Source: Adiantum capillus-veneris
Lineage: Eukaryota > Streptophyta > Polypodiopsida > Polypodiales > Pteridaceae
Length of the DNA stretch: 64,000 nt
Assembly: GCA_014529385.2 (NCBI GenBank)
Contig: CM043960.1
Location: forward strand, 74,375,410-74,439,409
Direction: 5' to 3'
In this document: positions 33,930-45,450 of the stretch, piece by piece
Position numbering within the stretch: position 1 is the stretch's first letter
How the letters are laid out: each line of letters begins with the position of its first letter
Notes under the pieces: model-generated
Database searches by the model: none
What the model was told of the DNA's origin: nothing
What the model saw: the letters and a program-made list of their open reading frames with translations, nothing else
Program-made: the position numbers and the translations under genes

Positions 33930-36341
33930 TTATGTTTTTTTTTTCTTAGCCTGGGCTCTGGTGATTATCTTAATTGGAACAATCGGTTCACTCTCAGATG
34001 AGCTACTAGGTATCACTTGGACTACGTTCACTACTCTTTTACCCTTGTTTAAAGGATTTTTTGGACAATCTTCAGGGAATTTTCCTCCTTTTTTGCAACA
34101 TTTCAAACAAAAAGATTCAATTGGATTAATGTTCTTGTCAGGCTCTAGGCATTTATTTTTCCAGTGATCATTTGCACCACAGTTATGACAGTTTCCAGTT
34201 CTTAGCTTAATCATGGGTCTTACCATCAGAGGTCTAACACCTTGGTTAGCTACATAGTACATTGGTGCAGATTCTGGTGTAGTATAAGTCACACATTCTT
34301 CCATTGGTGGTGGATGTGAATTATACCAGTCTCCTTCTACCATTACTCTAGATGGACTAGGCTCAGTGGACTGGGCTCAGCATAGGGTGTAACAGGCACT
34401 AGTGCTTATTCATCTATGACTCCCTCTGAATGCATGTACTTTACAGGCATTTCATTATGTCCAGGATATGGAGGTTATTGACCCAACACGGGTTGAGGTC
34501 TTTCCATACCCATCAGTGGTCTTTCAGTTGGGGCCATATTAGGCTGATATATGTACATGGGTTGTCCTTGTGGCCTCATAGACACATATTGAACATTCTC
34601 ATCGTACTTTGGTCGCTAATAGGCACATATATGTACATGGGTTGTCTTTGTGGCCTCATAGGCACGTATTGAACATTCCCATCGTACTTTGGTTGCTAAT
34701 AGCACTCATTAGTCTCATGGTTGGCCCATTTACCCTCGATTGCACACCATTTATGTGGCCTATTGGTTGTCCCTGCTGAGTTTCCCTTGCACTGGTCCCC
34801 TCATAGGTGCTTTTTTCATGTTATTCATCATGTCATTTGTCCTTTTGAGCATGTCTTTTACGGATGTAAGCGGTGCAGCAGCAATTCCCACTTGTTTTGG
34901 TTTGGTGGATGTTGTTTTCTCACTTTGATTATCCTTAGGGACATCTTCTTCATTGAAAATAGCACAATTGTCTCCTAAGTCAATAGCATATGAGACACAC
35001 TCTTCTAGGGTCATATGTTTCTTGCTATACAATATATCATGAAGTTCTTTGTTTAGTAGTCCCTCTAGAAACAATTATACTAGTCTTTCTTCTGCAGGTA
35101 TTGTTAGTTATGGGCATCTTGCAATGTATTTCTTCACTCTAGTTGCACAATCCCTAACAGACTCGCCTTGTTTCTGTTTGAAGCTATAGATTTGAGCTAC
35201 AATATTATGTTTGATCCCCGTTTTGGAACATGCAGCTAAAAATCCTTGAGCTAATGTATTTAAATCCATGATTGACCTTGGTGGAATGTTTTAGAACCAT
35301 GTTAGTGCTTTTCCTTCTAATGTCATTCCAAATCCCTCGAATTGAGGATGGAAATCAAATATGCATTCTACTCTTAACACTTGCGTAAAGCTTGCTAAGT
35401 GGTCATAAGGATCCCTAGATCCATTGTATTTTCTAATCCATTTTTGAAAATTAAATGGTATGACATATCTATTTGGTTCAACTCCCGGTCTCCTAGCAGT
35501 ATTCTGAGTCCTTCAAACCAATCTGTTGGAAATAGTGACTCATGTAGCCGTGAACTGGCTTTAGTGTCACCCAGTTTTCTTTGTGATGAGACAGTTTCTG
35601 GTTTTTTCACATTACTCTCAAAAGATCTCTCACGAAGTTCATCTCTTGGAATAGTTTCTGGTCCTTGGCCCAATATCCAATCCCTTATGGAGTACCCTTG
35701 ATATTTGGTTTGTTCCACCTCCTCAGGACTCATCATAACAAAATTACTGTTATAACAATCCCTAAATAGGTAGGTTGGTAGATCTGCTGAACTCTTGTCT
35801 TTGATTTTGAAGATATAGATGATATTCATGGGTGTTAAATGTCCTGATTTGGCATGAGAAGTCCATAGAAGATCTTTAACGTTTCTACCTTCCCAACTAT
35901 AGACTCCGATCCTAGGATTATCCGTGCTAAACCGTTTCAAAGGCTTCAAATCAGCTTGATCGTATCCCTCGAATTTTAAAGTCGGTGGTCCTTCTTTTGC
36001 TGCCATATCTGGAATTATGGTATTTACTTCTAACCCCCATTTGTCTATCACATCAGGGTTTCAGCTTGTAAATACCGAGTTCTATTTTTATCCATGTACA
36101 TTTTTCCTTGTTTTTTTGCCCTGATTTCCTCTTCAAACTCTATGCCATGGTCATCAATGCGAATGGCATACTCTTCATTAGGATCTAGGTATACCTGAGC
36201 TCCATGGCGATTAGTCTTATAAAAGGTGAGTATGTGCTTATATCGCACTATCATTCCGATTTCTGAATGAGTCGAATAGGAAGACATTTCAGATGTTGAT
36301 TCTGAAAAAATGTCTGAGACTTCTTCAAAGATAGTGTCCAA
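33930..36341 (-). pseudogene. Element F Gag with two Cys clusters
   Basis: The segments in order are 36048-36341 (N-terminal), 35395-36051 (capsid start, in a shifted frame), 34760-35074 (F-L-E-G-L-L-N-K-E-L, Gag end) and 33930-34343 (nucleocapsid). The last has an intact knuckle C-H-N-C-x4-H-x4-C and a second cluster C-L-K-C that lacks the His. The phrase F-G-M-T-L-E-G-K-A-L-T-W-F lies between segments near 35300. Several stops and at least two shifts show that it is dead. Confidence 0.72.
34547..34706. repeat. Tandem 80-bp duplication within element F Gag
   Basis: ATGTACATGGGTTGTC recurs 80 bp apart (34551, 34631) with following sequence nearly identical through TTCATCGTACTTTGGT-type ends. 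It lies in a Met/Tyr/Pro-type linker. Confidence 0.8.
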
Positions 36342-36531
36342 GTGATCGCCTTTGATTCACGGTCTCTTCGGTGGATACTCTACTAGCGGGCTCTCCAAAT
36401 ATGCCTTGGTTTGCTAGTATACGACCGCGGTTCTTAAAAGAAACTTTTGACTCTAGGTGATGCTAGAGGAAGTTAAACAATTAACTTCACCAGATGCTCG
36501 TGTTTCTCCCTAGTTTAGGTCTCTTCGATCC

Positions 36532-36549
36532 CCGACAGTAGCGGTGCCA
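36532..36549 (-). other. Element F primer binding site (Asp tRNA type)
   Basis: On minus it reads TGGCACCGCTACTGTCGG, close to the TGGCGCCGTTGCCGGGG-type site complementary to tRNA-Asp. The LTR begins two bases away (36552, TGTGG). Confidence 0.72.
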
Positions 36550-36551
36550 AA

Positions 36552-37430
36552 TGTGGAACGGGTGTCTAACCTCACTCCTATCTTATTGCAGACATAGCGA
36601 GAACCACGAATATAATCGTCAATCCATGGGACAAAGCTGACTCGACTAGTACATAGAGGCTATAAGAGGTTGTCAATCTCTTGGAAAATAACAAATAACT
36701 CGCATCTAACTCAAGCTACACTCAAGTGACAGAAATCACCAAAAGCTAATCACTCATCGGCAAACAAATCACATCCGTTACAGCATCAAATGACATCCTA
36801 ACATTACGAAACTTCTAGGATTTTTTTATAAGACCTATGCACACATGCTTATGGTCTCAAATCTCACTTTAGGTTAAGTGAAAAAATCGTGATTATTAAC
36901 ATCATTGAGTTTTTGACCTAGTCGTTTTCGACCCAGAATGCATGTAAATGCTTAGCAATGATGCCCCAATACCATGCCTATACTTAGTTTATGATTTTAA
37001 AGCTTAAATTCCTACTTATGATGAAAATAGGCCGCGGGTCGGCGACGCCAAAAGCTACGGATTACCATGAAATGCTTATGTCAATGCGTATAGCTCTTAC
37101 CTGCGGTTGCAACGCAACAAATTACATTGCAATGTGACAAACTGAGAAGGGAGTAGGAAGCGCGAGAAGGAGAGAAGTGAGCGATGTTAGCTCATGCTGT
37201 GTTTCTATTATCCAAAACTTCTAAAATACTTATAAAAATTGGCTTTTATACCTTAACCAAGGTTTTTGTGGTCAAAACTAATAATCTGAGAGCTCTAACT
37301 ATAGATAGATTGATACAACTGGAAGCTTGTAGCCCCAGCTCATCAATTACACTGTTTATCTGGAAAGCAGGAGTTACAACATTCCCAATTCATCAAAATA
37401 ATTAGTGTTTTTACAATAAGAGCTCTGAAA
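36552..37430 (-). repeat. Element F 5' LTR (outer end approximate)
   Basis: It starts TGTGGAACGGG beside the primer site. It contains a degenerate form of the AATAATC-centred palindrome near 36890, and a TATA box. The outer end is where A-type LTR similarity begins. Confidence 0.55.
37244..37253 (-). promoter_or_regulatory. TATA box candidate of element F LTR
   Basis: On minus it reads GGTATAAAAGCC, a canonical plant TATA context in the right place for transcription toward the element F gag. No start site can be fixed by sequence. Confidence 0.5.
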
Positions 37431-37439
37431 AATGTTATC

Positions 37440-38395
37440 CGAGTTAGGTTGCTGCTAACACAAGAGTTGTTGATGTAGACCTCTACTTCTTAATGCTTGA
37501 AGAAGGAGACTGAATTCTTCTTGCACACATGAGTCGTGTGTGTGTGTGTGTGTGTGTGTGTGTTGTGTGTAGAATTGTGTTAGAAAAAAATGCAACCCTC
37601 TCTCTCTTCTTGGTCGACCCCTCTTGCTATTTACTTATGTTGGCCTCCCATTGGCTCCTATAAAGCTTAGCCAATCACAAATTAGAACCATAATTGATAG
37701 CCTTGTGACATGTCTCCCCCTTTCCCCTTTTGTGAGAGCTTTAGGTAATTAAATAATTCATTTAAAATCTCATTGGACCTTTTAGTCTTCTAGCCAATAG
37801 GAATCAGGCAAGCCATTAGGCTGTTGGATCCTCATTAGACCCCTTGGTAGACTGTCCAGTCTTCTAGGGTGATTAATTTCTATTGGTTCTTTTATCAAGC
37901 ATTTTTAAATTGATTAGTCTAATTTTACTCTAGCCGAATTCTCATTGGTCCACCTCTATGGCCATCCAATAGGATTTGAGGGGAAATTAGGGGCAACTAG
38001 CCTAGGAGCCTACCAAGTGTCCATTCTTCCCTTTGGGGAGAGCTTGGGAGTGTCTGTGTGTGTGTTTCTCTCTCATCCCCTACTACTAGGGATCGCCCCC
38101 TCCTTGATAGGGATGTGGGGAGACTTTTGAGTCTTCCCTCCACCATCCAATTTTCCCAGCTTTGACCATTTGGACTTTTCAATTAAAGTTTTGGAACCTT
38201 AGCCTATGGAAGTCTTAATAGAGTTGAACCTTAGGTCTTTGAAGCTCCTATGATGCACATTGCTCTTTTGCAGGCTGCCCCCCCTTTGGATCCCTATTTT
38301 CTCTCCTTTGGATCCCTACAGAGATCGGTCCTGGTACTTCCCCATATTAAATGATCAGTTTAACATGAGAAAATCATTTGGGAGAATTAGATATT
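37440..38395 (-). repeat. Diverged element A-type LTR, reverse orientation
   Basis: The reverse complement matches A's LTR in order: the start (ACTAATATCTAATTCTCC at the right end), the ATTTAATRTGGGGAAG phrase, the CCAATGAG region, and the CACAC/CATGTGTG region with a GT tract (37538-37563). Divergence from A is high and internal parts are missing. No A-type internal sequence adjoins it, so it is a solo or truncated LTR. Confidence 0.72.
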
Positions 38396-39363
38396 AGTTT
38401 TTATGATAATAACCCTTAAGAGCAATGTCAAACCTCGCAAGCAACGTGCCGATACTTACAATGAGACATTTGTGAAGAAAATCAAAGAGGAGATAGACAA
38501 GCTTAAAGAGGTGAGGTTTATCTATGAGATCAAACACATAGATTGGGTGTTGTCTATTGTGGTAGTGCCCAAAAAGAATAGAAAACTACAAGTGTGTGTA
38601 CATGTCAAGCAGGTTTTGTAGGAAAGGAAGCTTATATCTTTCTTGATGGTTTTTCGGGCTATAATCAGCTTACAATAATGCCAGAGGATCAACACAAAAT
38701 GAACTTTTCAATAGAATGGGACATATTTTCTTATAGAGTGATGCCATTTGGCTTGAATAATGCACCTGCCACATTCCAAAGGATAATGAGTCATGCATTC
38801 AAAGAGTATCTGAGATAATTCTTAGAAATTTACATGGATGACTTGTGTGTGCTTTCTCTCTCGAGAAACGAACACGGAGAACATCTGAGGAAGATCTTTG
38901 AGAAGTGCATGACTTATTGTATATGCTTGAATCCTAATGAATGTGTCTTCATGGTAAAACAAGAAAAGATTTTGGAACACATCGTGTCCAAAAATGGCAT
39001 GTCCATAGATTTGAGAAGATACAAGTCATTGTTTCTCTTTTGAGACCCACAAAAGTTAGAGAGTTACAAGCCTTTATGGGCCATTTTGTTTACTAAGGAA
39101 GGTTTATCAATATGTATGCAGTCATTACAGAACCTCTCTATGCTCTCATCACAAAGTTTGAGTGGACTGAAGAATGAAAAAAAAGCAGAGATTGAATTCT
39201 ACTCTAATTTCGAAGGCTTCTAAAATTAAGAAAATTATTTCATGTCCACATTGATGCAGCAATACATGTCCACATTGATGCAGCAATACATGCAATCGGA
39301 TGCATTGTGGCTCAACTTGGAGAGAACAGTATGGATTTCCAATAGTATGGAAACAAATTACAC
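38396..39363 (+). pseudogene. Gypsy pol fragment H: RT and start of RNase H
   Basis: RT blocks are present in order: K-P-R-K-Q-R-A-D-T-Y-N-E-T-F, V-V-V-P-K-K-N, then after a frameshift F-L-D-G-F-S-G-Y-N-Q, M-P-F-G-L-N-N-A-P-A-T-F-Q-R, and the catalytic box Y-M-D-D (about 38833). RNase H starts around 39240 with H-I-D-A-A-I-H, tandemly doubled, and C-I-V-A-Q-L-G-E. Stops occur at several points. The 5' part (gag, protease) is missing; the fragment starts at the edge of the A-type LTR. Confidence 0.8.
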
Positions 39364-39365
39364 AA

Positions 39366-39557
39366 TGTTGGGGTATAAAGCCCAATGTGGTCGCCCAGGT
39401 AAGTGGGCGGGCCGCCAGGTATGTACACATATTCTTTTGTAAAAACCTAATAAGAAATCACTATGCTCTACACATTACAGTAGAGCGAGTTCACCATATC
39501 CTCGTGCTCTTCTTCTCGTACTCTCTCTCACGTCGCACTTCCGTTCGTACTCCTTCA
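39366..39557 (+). repeat. Copia 5' LTR
   Basis: TGTTGGGG to CTTCA, 192 bp, matching 44725-44916. Confidence 0.93.
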
Positions 39558-39559
39558 AC

Positions 39560-39571
39560 TGGTATCAGAGC
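39560..39571 (+). other. Copia primer binding site (initiator Met tRNA type)
   Basis: TGGTATCAGAGC, two bases after the LTR end. Confidence 0.88.
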
Positions 39572-40654
39572 TCAGATCGAGGCTCGGGGCAGCACTGCAG
39601 GAGGCTAGAGTCACCAGCTCAGATTGGAGTGAAATTCGACAGGCAAAGACACGGCCCCAAATCTTGTGGAAAGCTCGTAGGGCTTGGTGTGCTCAGAATT
39701 TCATTCTGAGGTCATCTCGGTTACCGTTCGGCTTCGACAAAGTTCTGCGCAGGCCATTTTCGACTACGTGGTCTCAGCGGGTGCAGATCCGACTCTGCAA
39801 ATTTGGGGTTTTCGGCCTACGATTGTAGGTGCTGAGGATATCGACACTCCCAGAGTGTTGATTTGTGGCTGTCTACACATCGAAGGACGGCTCATAGTTC
39901 TTGGAGGCGTGTCACATACGACACGGGTGCATCTACACACGGACTGTAGGCGACATCCACTAGTTCATTAGGTAGCTTGTGTTTGCTGCTTGATATTCCA
40001 GATTTCATCCTGACATTGCAGGTACTTCCACATGGGATGTATTGTCAGAGATGATGTATGTTTGTTGAGAGTTTGCTGGCTGTGAGTCACGCAGCAAACA
40101 ACCGCCGCAGCGGTTACAGCATACAGTGGGAAATTTGTGCATGTATGACTTTATGGGAAGTCTATGTACTGTCAGATTTACTGCAGCCTTTGTTGAGGGT
40201 CGAGTGAGTTTTTATTGAGCTAGGGGATTCTCGAATGTTGAGATCCTTTTGGTGATACAGGTCTTGGAGCAATCCCTCCAGCACCCTTAGATAGGCAGCT
40301 AGGATGTATTGACTGTGAGTTAGACAGCTGGGGTTGCATCTTTGCTTTACTATCGTTGAGGCATTGTCGCAGTCTATGCTTACAGGATAGTGACAGGACA
40401 GTCAGAGACAGTACATGTGTAGGACAGGTTTACCCACAGCTTACAGTGTCAGAGAGACAGTGTTTTTTGAGCTGTTTTTTGGTTTGTTTTTTAGTACACC
40501 AGAGCCATTTTACAAAGGAGACTCTACCGAAATTTATGCAGAATCTGAAGCTTTCTTGGTTCATTTGACAGGTTGATATTGGTTCAGAGGTCAGTTTACA
40601 GGGGAAACTCTGCCGAATTTTTCTCAGGAAAGTAAACTACTGTGAAGCGTAGCT
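39572..40654 (+). other. Copia leader, unusually long, shares blocks with element E
   Basis: 1.1 kb with no convincing ORF. The blocks 40194-40289 and 40601-40622 resemble the element E leader. A related phrase AAGGAGACTCTACCGAAATT is at 40515. Confidence 0.6.
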
Positions 40655-43150
40655 ATGGCTGGATCACAGGACACTGCTCTTTACAATATCAAGAAGCTGG
40701 ATGGAACCAATTTCCCATTGTGGAAGCAGCAGATTTGGCACGTGTTGGTACAAAAGAAGCAGATAAAACCTATAAAGCTCAAGGGGATAAAACCAGAAGA
40801 TATGGACGAAGATGAATGGAGCGAAATGGATGAATTGGCACTTTCTACCATTATGCTGACTTTGGTAGAAAGCGTTTACTTCAATGTAGCAGACGAGATG
40901 TCGGCTTATCAAGCATGGTTAAAGCTGAGTGATCTTTATGAGAAGCAGAGTGCAGCTTCACAGGTATACTGGCTTAAGAAGCTTGTTGACTTGAAGATGA
41001 AAGAAGGGACACCTATGTCCAATCATCTGAATGAATTCAACACAATCTATAGTCAGTTGTCAGCTCAAGGTGTCAAGTTTGATGAACCTGTTAGAGCTGT
41101 GTTCCTGTTGATCACATTGCCGGAAAGTTGGGACACTTTTTGCACATCTTTGAGTAATTCTGCACCTCCATATGGTTTGAACATAGCAGGTGTAGAAGGA
41201 AGTCTGCTTACTGAAGAAACCAATAGAAAGACAATGGACAAAGGCAAAGGAACAGCCTTAGTTGTCAGGGGAAGGACCAAAGAAAAGTACAAAGGTGGAA
41301 AGAGAAATCAGTCTCGTAGCAAGTCCCGCAGTGCTAAAGGCAAGAGTGATATAGAATGCTACCATTGTTCCAAGAAGGGTCACATGAAAAGAGACTGCAA
41401 AAAATGGAAAGCAGAAAAAGGCAAAGAGAAAGTTGAAGACCATGGTGAGAAGAACAAGTCCTCAGTGAAGATTCAAGAAATAAATGTGACAAACACTGTT
41501 GCAGAGGATGACAGTCTAGTGTCAGAAGACATCTACTTCTTGAAGAATACAATGGACTCAGCTCTTCTTACAGCATCTGATGGAAATGCACTGAGTGACT
41601 GGATTATAGACTCAGGGGCATCACTTCATGTGTGTCCAAACAAGGAGTGGTTTACCTCTTATGTGACCACTAAAGATCATGTTCGGCTAGGCAATGGGCA
41701 GACATGTGAGATCTTAGGTGTTGGAGATGTTCAATTGAAGTTTCAGAATGGCTCTTCTTTCACGCTGAAGAATGTGAGACATGTTCCCACAATTACAAAG
41801 AGCTTGATCAGCACAGGTTTACTTGATGATGCTGGCTACGTCACCACTTTTGGACAGAACATGTGGAAGATATCCAAGGTTTCTATGACAGTAGCACATG
41901 GAGTAAAGTATGGAGGACTTTACATGATTTATGTATCAAATGTCTCTAAAAATGTAATCAATGTAACCGAGCAACCGAACGTTTCTTTGTGGCATAGCCG
42001 GTTAGGACATATGTCCAAGAAGGGAATGGAAATCTTGTCACGTTCTGGTTATTTGCCTGGCTTTTCATTTAATGATTTTGAATTTTGTGAACTTTGTCTG
42101 TATGGTAAGCAAACACAGCAGCCACATAATCATAGAAGCAGTAGAAGAGATACACAGTTGGCACTTGTTCATAGTGATTTGTGTGGACCTATGCCTAACC
42201 TATCTCTAGGGGGAGCTTCTTACTTTATGACATTTATAGATGATTACTCGAGGAAATTATGGGTTTACTTTCTCAAGCATAAGGATGAAGCGTTTACTGT
42301 TTTCAAAACGTTTGTGACACTTGTGGAGAATCAGAGTGGCAAGAAGCTTAAATGCTTATGCACTGACAATGGTGGAGAGTATGTTTCAAAGGCCTTTCAG
42401 GACTTTTGTGAGTCAAAAGGTATAAAACGTGAACTTACTGCTCCTTACAATCCTCCTCAAAATGGTGTTGCTGAGAGGATGAATAGGACCATACAAGAGA
42501 AGGTCAGAAGTATGTTGTCTAATGCACAGCTGCCAAATGGGTTTTGGGCTGAAGCTGTATCAACAGCTGTTCATCTTGTAAATAGATCTCCTAGCAAGGT
42601 TTTGCAGAAGGATTCAATGCCAGAGATGGTATGGTCAGGCAAAATGGCCTCATACAAGCATCTCAGAGTCTTTGGCTGTGAGGCATATACTCACGTTCCA
42701 AAGGAATTTAGGAACAAACTTGAGCCAAAGAGTAGAAAGTGCATCTTTCTAGGCTATGGTAATTCTGGTGAGATGGGGTACAGACTTTGGGATCCCGAAT
42801 CCAGAAAGGTTGTCCGCAGCAATGATGTTCAATTTAATGAATCCAAATATCATTCTAAACCAGAGAGGGTTGAGGAGATTAGAAGAGTTGTCTTCCAAGA
42901 AGATGGACCTGCACGTGCAAGACAAAATGTCAGGGCTCAAGAAGAGCAAGGACAGGATAGAGTGGAACCACAGGTTGTGGCTCAGCCCGAGCCACCTATT
43001 GTGCGTAGATCTGGACGTGTCACGCGACCTCCTGATAGGTTTGTTCCATCTATGAACTATGTCATGTTGACTGATTGCAATGAGCCTTCATGTTACAAGG
43101 AAGCACTGCAAATGAAGGACTCCGGGAATTGGCAACTGGCCATGCAGTGA
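40655..43150 (+). CDS. Copia Gag-protease-integrase part of polyprotein
   Basis: The 831-residue ORF starts at ATG 40655 with the L-D-G-T-N-F-P-L-W Gag motif. A zinc knuckle C-Y-H-C-S-K-K-G-H-M-K-R-D-C lies near residues 235-248, and the protease active site W-I-I-D-S-G-A-S-L-H-V near 310. The integrase zinc region has W-H-S-R-L-G-H and C-E-L-C, then D (H-S-D-L-C-G), D (C-T-D-N-G-G-E) and E (N-G-V-A-E-R-M-N-R-T). The frame is clean to TGA 43148-43150, which lies in the start of the RT region. Length is usual for Copia up to that point. Confidence 0.92.
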   Translation: MAGSQDTALYNIKKLDGTNFPLWKQQIWHVLVQKKQIKPIKLKGIKPEDMDEDEWSEMDELALSTIMLTLVESVYFNVADEMSAYQAWLKLSDLYEKQSAASQVYWLKKLVDLKMKEGTPMSNHLNEFNTIYSQLSAQGVKFDEPVRAVFLLITLPESWDTFCTSLSNSAPPYGLNIAGVEGSLLTEETNRKTMDKGKGTALVVRGRTKEKYKGGKRNQSRSKSRSAKGKSDIECYHCSKKGHMKRDCKKWKAEKGKEKVEDHGEKNKSSVKIQEINVTNTVAEDDSLVSEDIYFLKNTMDSALLTASDGNALSDWIIDSGASLHVCPNKEWFTSYVTTKDHVRLGNGQTCEILGVGDVQLKFQNGSSFTLKNVRHVPTITKSLISTGLLDDAGYVTTFGQNMWKISKVSMTVAHGVKYGGLYMIYVSNVSKNVINVTEQPNVSLWHSRLGHMSKKGMEILSRSGYLPGFSFNDFEFCELCLYGKQTQQPHNHRSSRRDTQLALVHSDLCGPMPNLSLGGASYFMTFIDDYSRKLWVYFLKHKDEAFTVFKTFVTLVENQSGKKLKCLCTDNGGEYVSKAFQDFCESKGIKRELTAPYNPPQNGVAERMNRTIQEKVRSMLSNAQLPNGFWAEAVSTAVHLVNRSPSKVLQKDSMPEMVWSGKMASYKHLRVFGCEAYTHVPKEFRNKLEPKSRKCIFLGYGNSGEMGYRLWDPESRKVVRSNDVQFNESKYHSKPERVEEIRRVVFQEDGPARARQNVRAQEEQGQDRVEPQVVAQPEPPIVRRSGRVTRPPDRFVPSMNYVMLTDCNEPSCYKEALQMKDSGNWQLAMQ

Positions 43151-44635
43151 GAGATGACAGCTCTGCATAAAAACAAGACATGGAAGCTAGTTAAATTACC
43201 ACAGGGCAAAAAGGCTCTACCTTGTAAATGGGTTTACAGGTATAAGATCACCGCTCATGATAGTCAGCCAAAGTACAAAGCAAGGCTTGTTGCCAAGGGC
43301 TTTAAGCAAGAACAAGGCATTGACTTTGATGAAGTCTTCTCTCCGGTGGTCAAGATGACTACATTGAGATGCTTTCTTGCATTGGTTGCCATATTAGATT
43401 TGGTGTTGCACCAAATGGATGTCAAGACAGCGTTCTTGCATGGTGATTTAGATGTGGAAATTTACATGCAGTAGCCAGAAGGGTTTGTTGAGAAAGGCAA
43501 GGAAGATTGGGTATGCCAGTTGTTAAAGAGTCTTTATGGCTTAAAACAATCACCGAGGGCATGGTACCATAAATTCCACAAGTTTATGCTTTCTCAAGGC
43601 TACAAACGTAGTGAGTTCGATCACTGTCTATATACAAAGAAGGCTAAGGATGGTAGTTGGCTGATCCTTATTTTGTATGTGGATGACATGTTGATTGCTG
43701 GCAAGCACTTGGAAGAAATTTCAGCTTTGAAGTCAAAGATGGCAAAATCGTTTGACATGAAAGACATGGGTGAGGCAAGTCATATACTTGGTATGCGCAT
43801 TGAGAGAGACAGATCAAAGAAGTTGATTTGGTTATCTCAAACAGAGTATATTGACAAGGTTTTGCAACGTTTCAATATGGAGAAGGGAAAGGCAGTGAGT
43901 GTTCCATTGCCACCATATGTGAAACTTAGCAAACAAGATTGTCCTGTGTCTGAGGAAGAACAAGCTGAAATGGATAAGATTCCATATGCGTCTGCAGTGG
44001 GTAGTTTGATGTATGCAATGATTGCTACTCGCCCAGACATTGCATTTGCAGTGGGAGTAGTAAGTCGATACATGTCAGACCCAGGCAAGAAACATTGGGA
44101 GGCAGTGAAAGGAATATTGAGATACCTGAAAGCTACAAAGAGTATATGTATATGCTATGGGAGTCAGGAGCTAAGTGTAAAGGGTTTTATAGACTCATAT
44201 TATGCAAGTGACTTAGACAACCGAAGGTCTACGTCAGGGTATGTCTTTACATTGGCTGGTGGAGCAGTATCATGGCGTTCTAGATTACAAGATTGTGTTA
44301 CTCAGTCTACTACAGAGGCTGAATATGTTGCAGCATCAGAGGCATGCAAAGAATCAATTTGGCTTAATCGACTAGTAACAGATTTGGGAATCAAAGAAGA
44401 GATGCCTATGTTATATTGTGATAGTCAAAGTGCTATACAATTGGCTCGCAATCCAGTTTATCACTCAAAGATAAAGCATGTGGATGTGAAGTATCATTTC
44501 ATCAGGGAAATGCTCGAGGATAAGCAACTTCAGCTTGTCAAAGTTCACACCACAGAAAATCCTGTTGATCTACTTACAAAAGGACTTCCCTCAGAGAGCT
44601 TTGCGCATTTTTGCAAGCAGTTAGGTGTAGGGTAG
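43151..44635 (+). pseudogene. Copia RT-RNase H, separated by stops
   Basis: It continues the same frame: K-A-R-L-V-A-K-G-F, then TAG at 43472-43474, where relatives usually have Gln before P-E-G-F. The S-L-Y-G-L-K-Q-S-P-R-A-W block and the catalytic Y-V-D-D (about 43675) follow. RNase H shows R-R-S-T-S-G-Y and the T-E-A-E-Y segment, and an H-I-x-V-K-Y-H-type end. In G-F-I-D-S-Y-Y-A the position usually Asp is Tyr. It ends at TAG 44633. The two stops prevent a full polyprotein without suppression. Confidence 0.9.
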
Positions 44636-44710
44636 TACATCACTTCTCTACATCTCTTGTATATTAGCTTGTATAGTAGCTTCTCTCACACTTAAAGTAC
44701 CACATTGGAC

Positions 44711-44724
44711 TTTAAGTGGGAGGT
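44711..44724 (+). other. Copia polypurine tract
   Basis: TTTAAGTGGGAGGT directly before the 3' LTR. Confidence 0.75.
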
Positions 44725-44916
44725 TGTTGGGGGATAAAGCCCAATGTGGTCGCCCAGGTAAGTGGGCGGGCCGCCAGGTATGTACACATATTATTTTGTA
44801 AAAACCTAATAAGAACTCACTATGCTCTACACATTACAGTAGAGCGAGTTCACCATATCCTCGTGCTCTTCTTCTCGCACTCTCTCTCGCGTCACACTTC
44901 CGCTCGTACTCCTTCA
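44725..44916 (+). repeat. Copia 3' LTR
   Basis: 192 bp matching 39366-39557 with seven substitutions; followed by TACAC. Confidence 0.93.
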
Positions 44917-45450
44917 TACACCACCACTAAAAGAGAAGGAATGGGGATGGTCTATGTAATCAAAAAGTTTAGACACTACCTTCTTGTGAAAAAAATTGTA
45001 TTCTTTTGTAGACCATTAACCACTATTGTACCTAGTGAACAAACCATGCAGTACAAAACAAATTGTTTAATGGTTTATTTTGTTGATTTAGTTTGATCTC
45101 ATTATAGTAGTCAAGAAGTAGACTACTCATCATAGCCTATAGGGTGGACCATTTGTCTTGATTCTCATGGAGAAGCACCTTGTGGAGTTGACAATTACCT
45201 ACCTAACTCATATCTATTCAATGTTAAGATGGTACAAAGGTGGAGCAAACATGTAATACCATTCCTCACCATTGGTTCTCTGCAGACTGAAAGGCAGCTA
45301 TCAATCATTGAGCAAACATGCTCACTTGTGCTTATAGAGAGACGACTATATAAGCATGGAAATGATGGAATACTTGGGCTATGTATAGAGCCATCGGAGA
45401 AAAGTGAGTATTTGATAAGCCTCTCTCTGGCTAAAGCTAGTGGTGGCAAC
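44917..45450 (+). pseudogene. Pol fragment H continued: RNase H end and integrase start
   Basis: The sequence reads Y-T-T-T-K-R-E-G-M-G-M-V-Y-V-I-K-K-F-R-H-Y-L, the RNase H block that follows the part left of the Copia insertion. A decayed integrase N-terminus is found at 45229-45450 (R-R-L-Y-K-H-G-N-D-G-I-L-G-L-C). The text ends before the zinc site. The following 45451-46005 shows no recognisable gene, only unassigned minus ORFs. Confidence 0.75.

Larger units (their letters stand above)
31354..36551 (-). mobile_element. Element F: minus-strand Gypsy, pol truncated within RT
   Basis: From the right: Asp-type primer site, Gag with Cys/His knuckles, protease, a long linker and the first part of RT. 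RT stops near 31354, where element G sequence begins. Its 5' LTR is at 36552-37430 (listed separately). It is related to the G2 Gag (20-21.7 kb) and to pol fragment H (38.4 kb). Confidence 0.78.
39366..44916 (+). mobile_element. Ty1/Copia element nested in RNase H of H
   Basis: 192-bp LTRs (39366-39557, 44725-44916), initiator-Met primer site, a single-frame polyprotein in Copia order (gag, protease, integrase, RT, RNase H), and a purine tract. TACAC at 39359-39363 and 44917-44921 is the target duplication, with two extra bases AA before the 5' LTR. The surrounding RNase H text continues on the right side. LTRs differ at 7 of 192 positions by eye. Confidence 0.93.
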
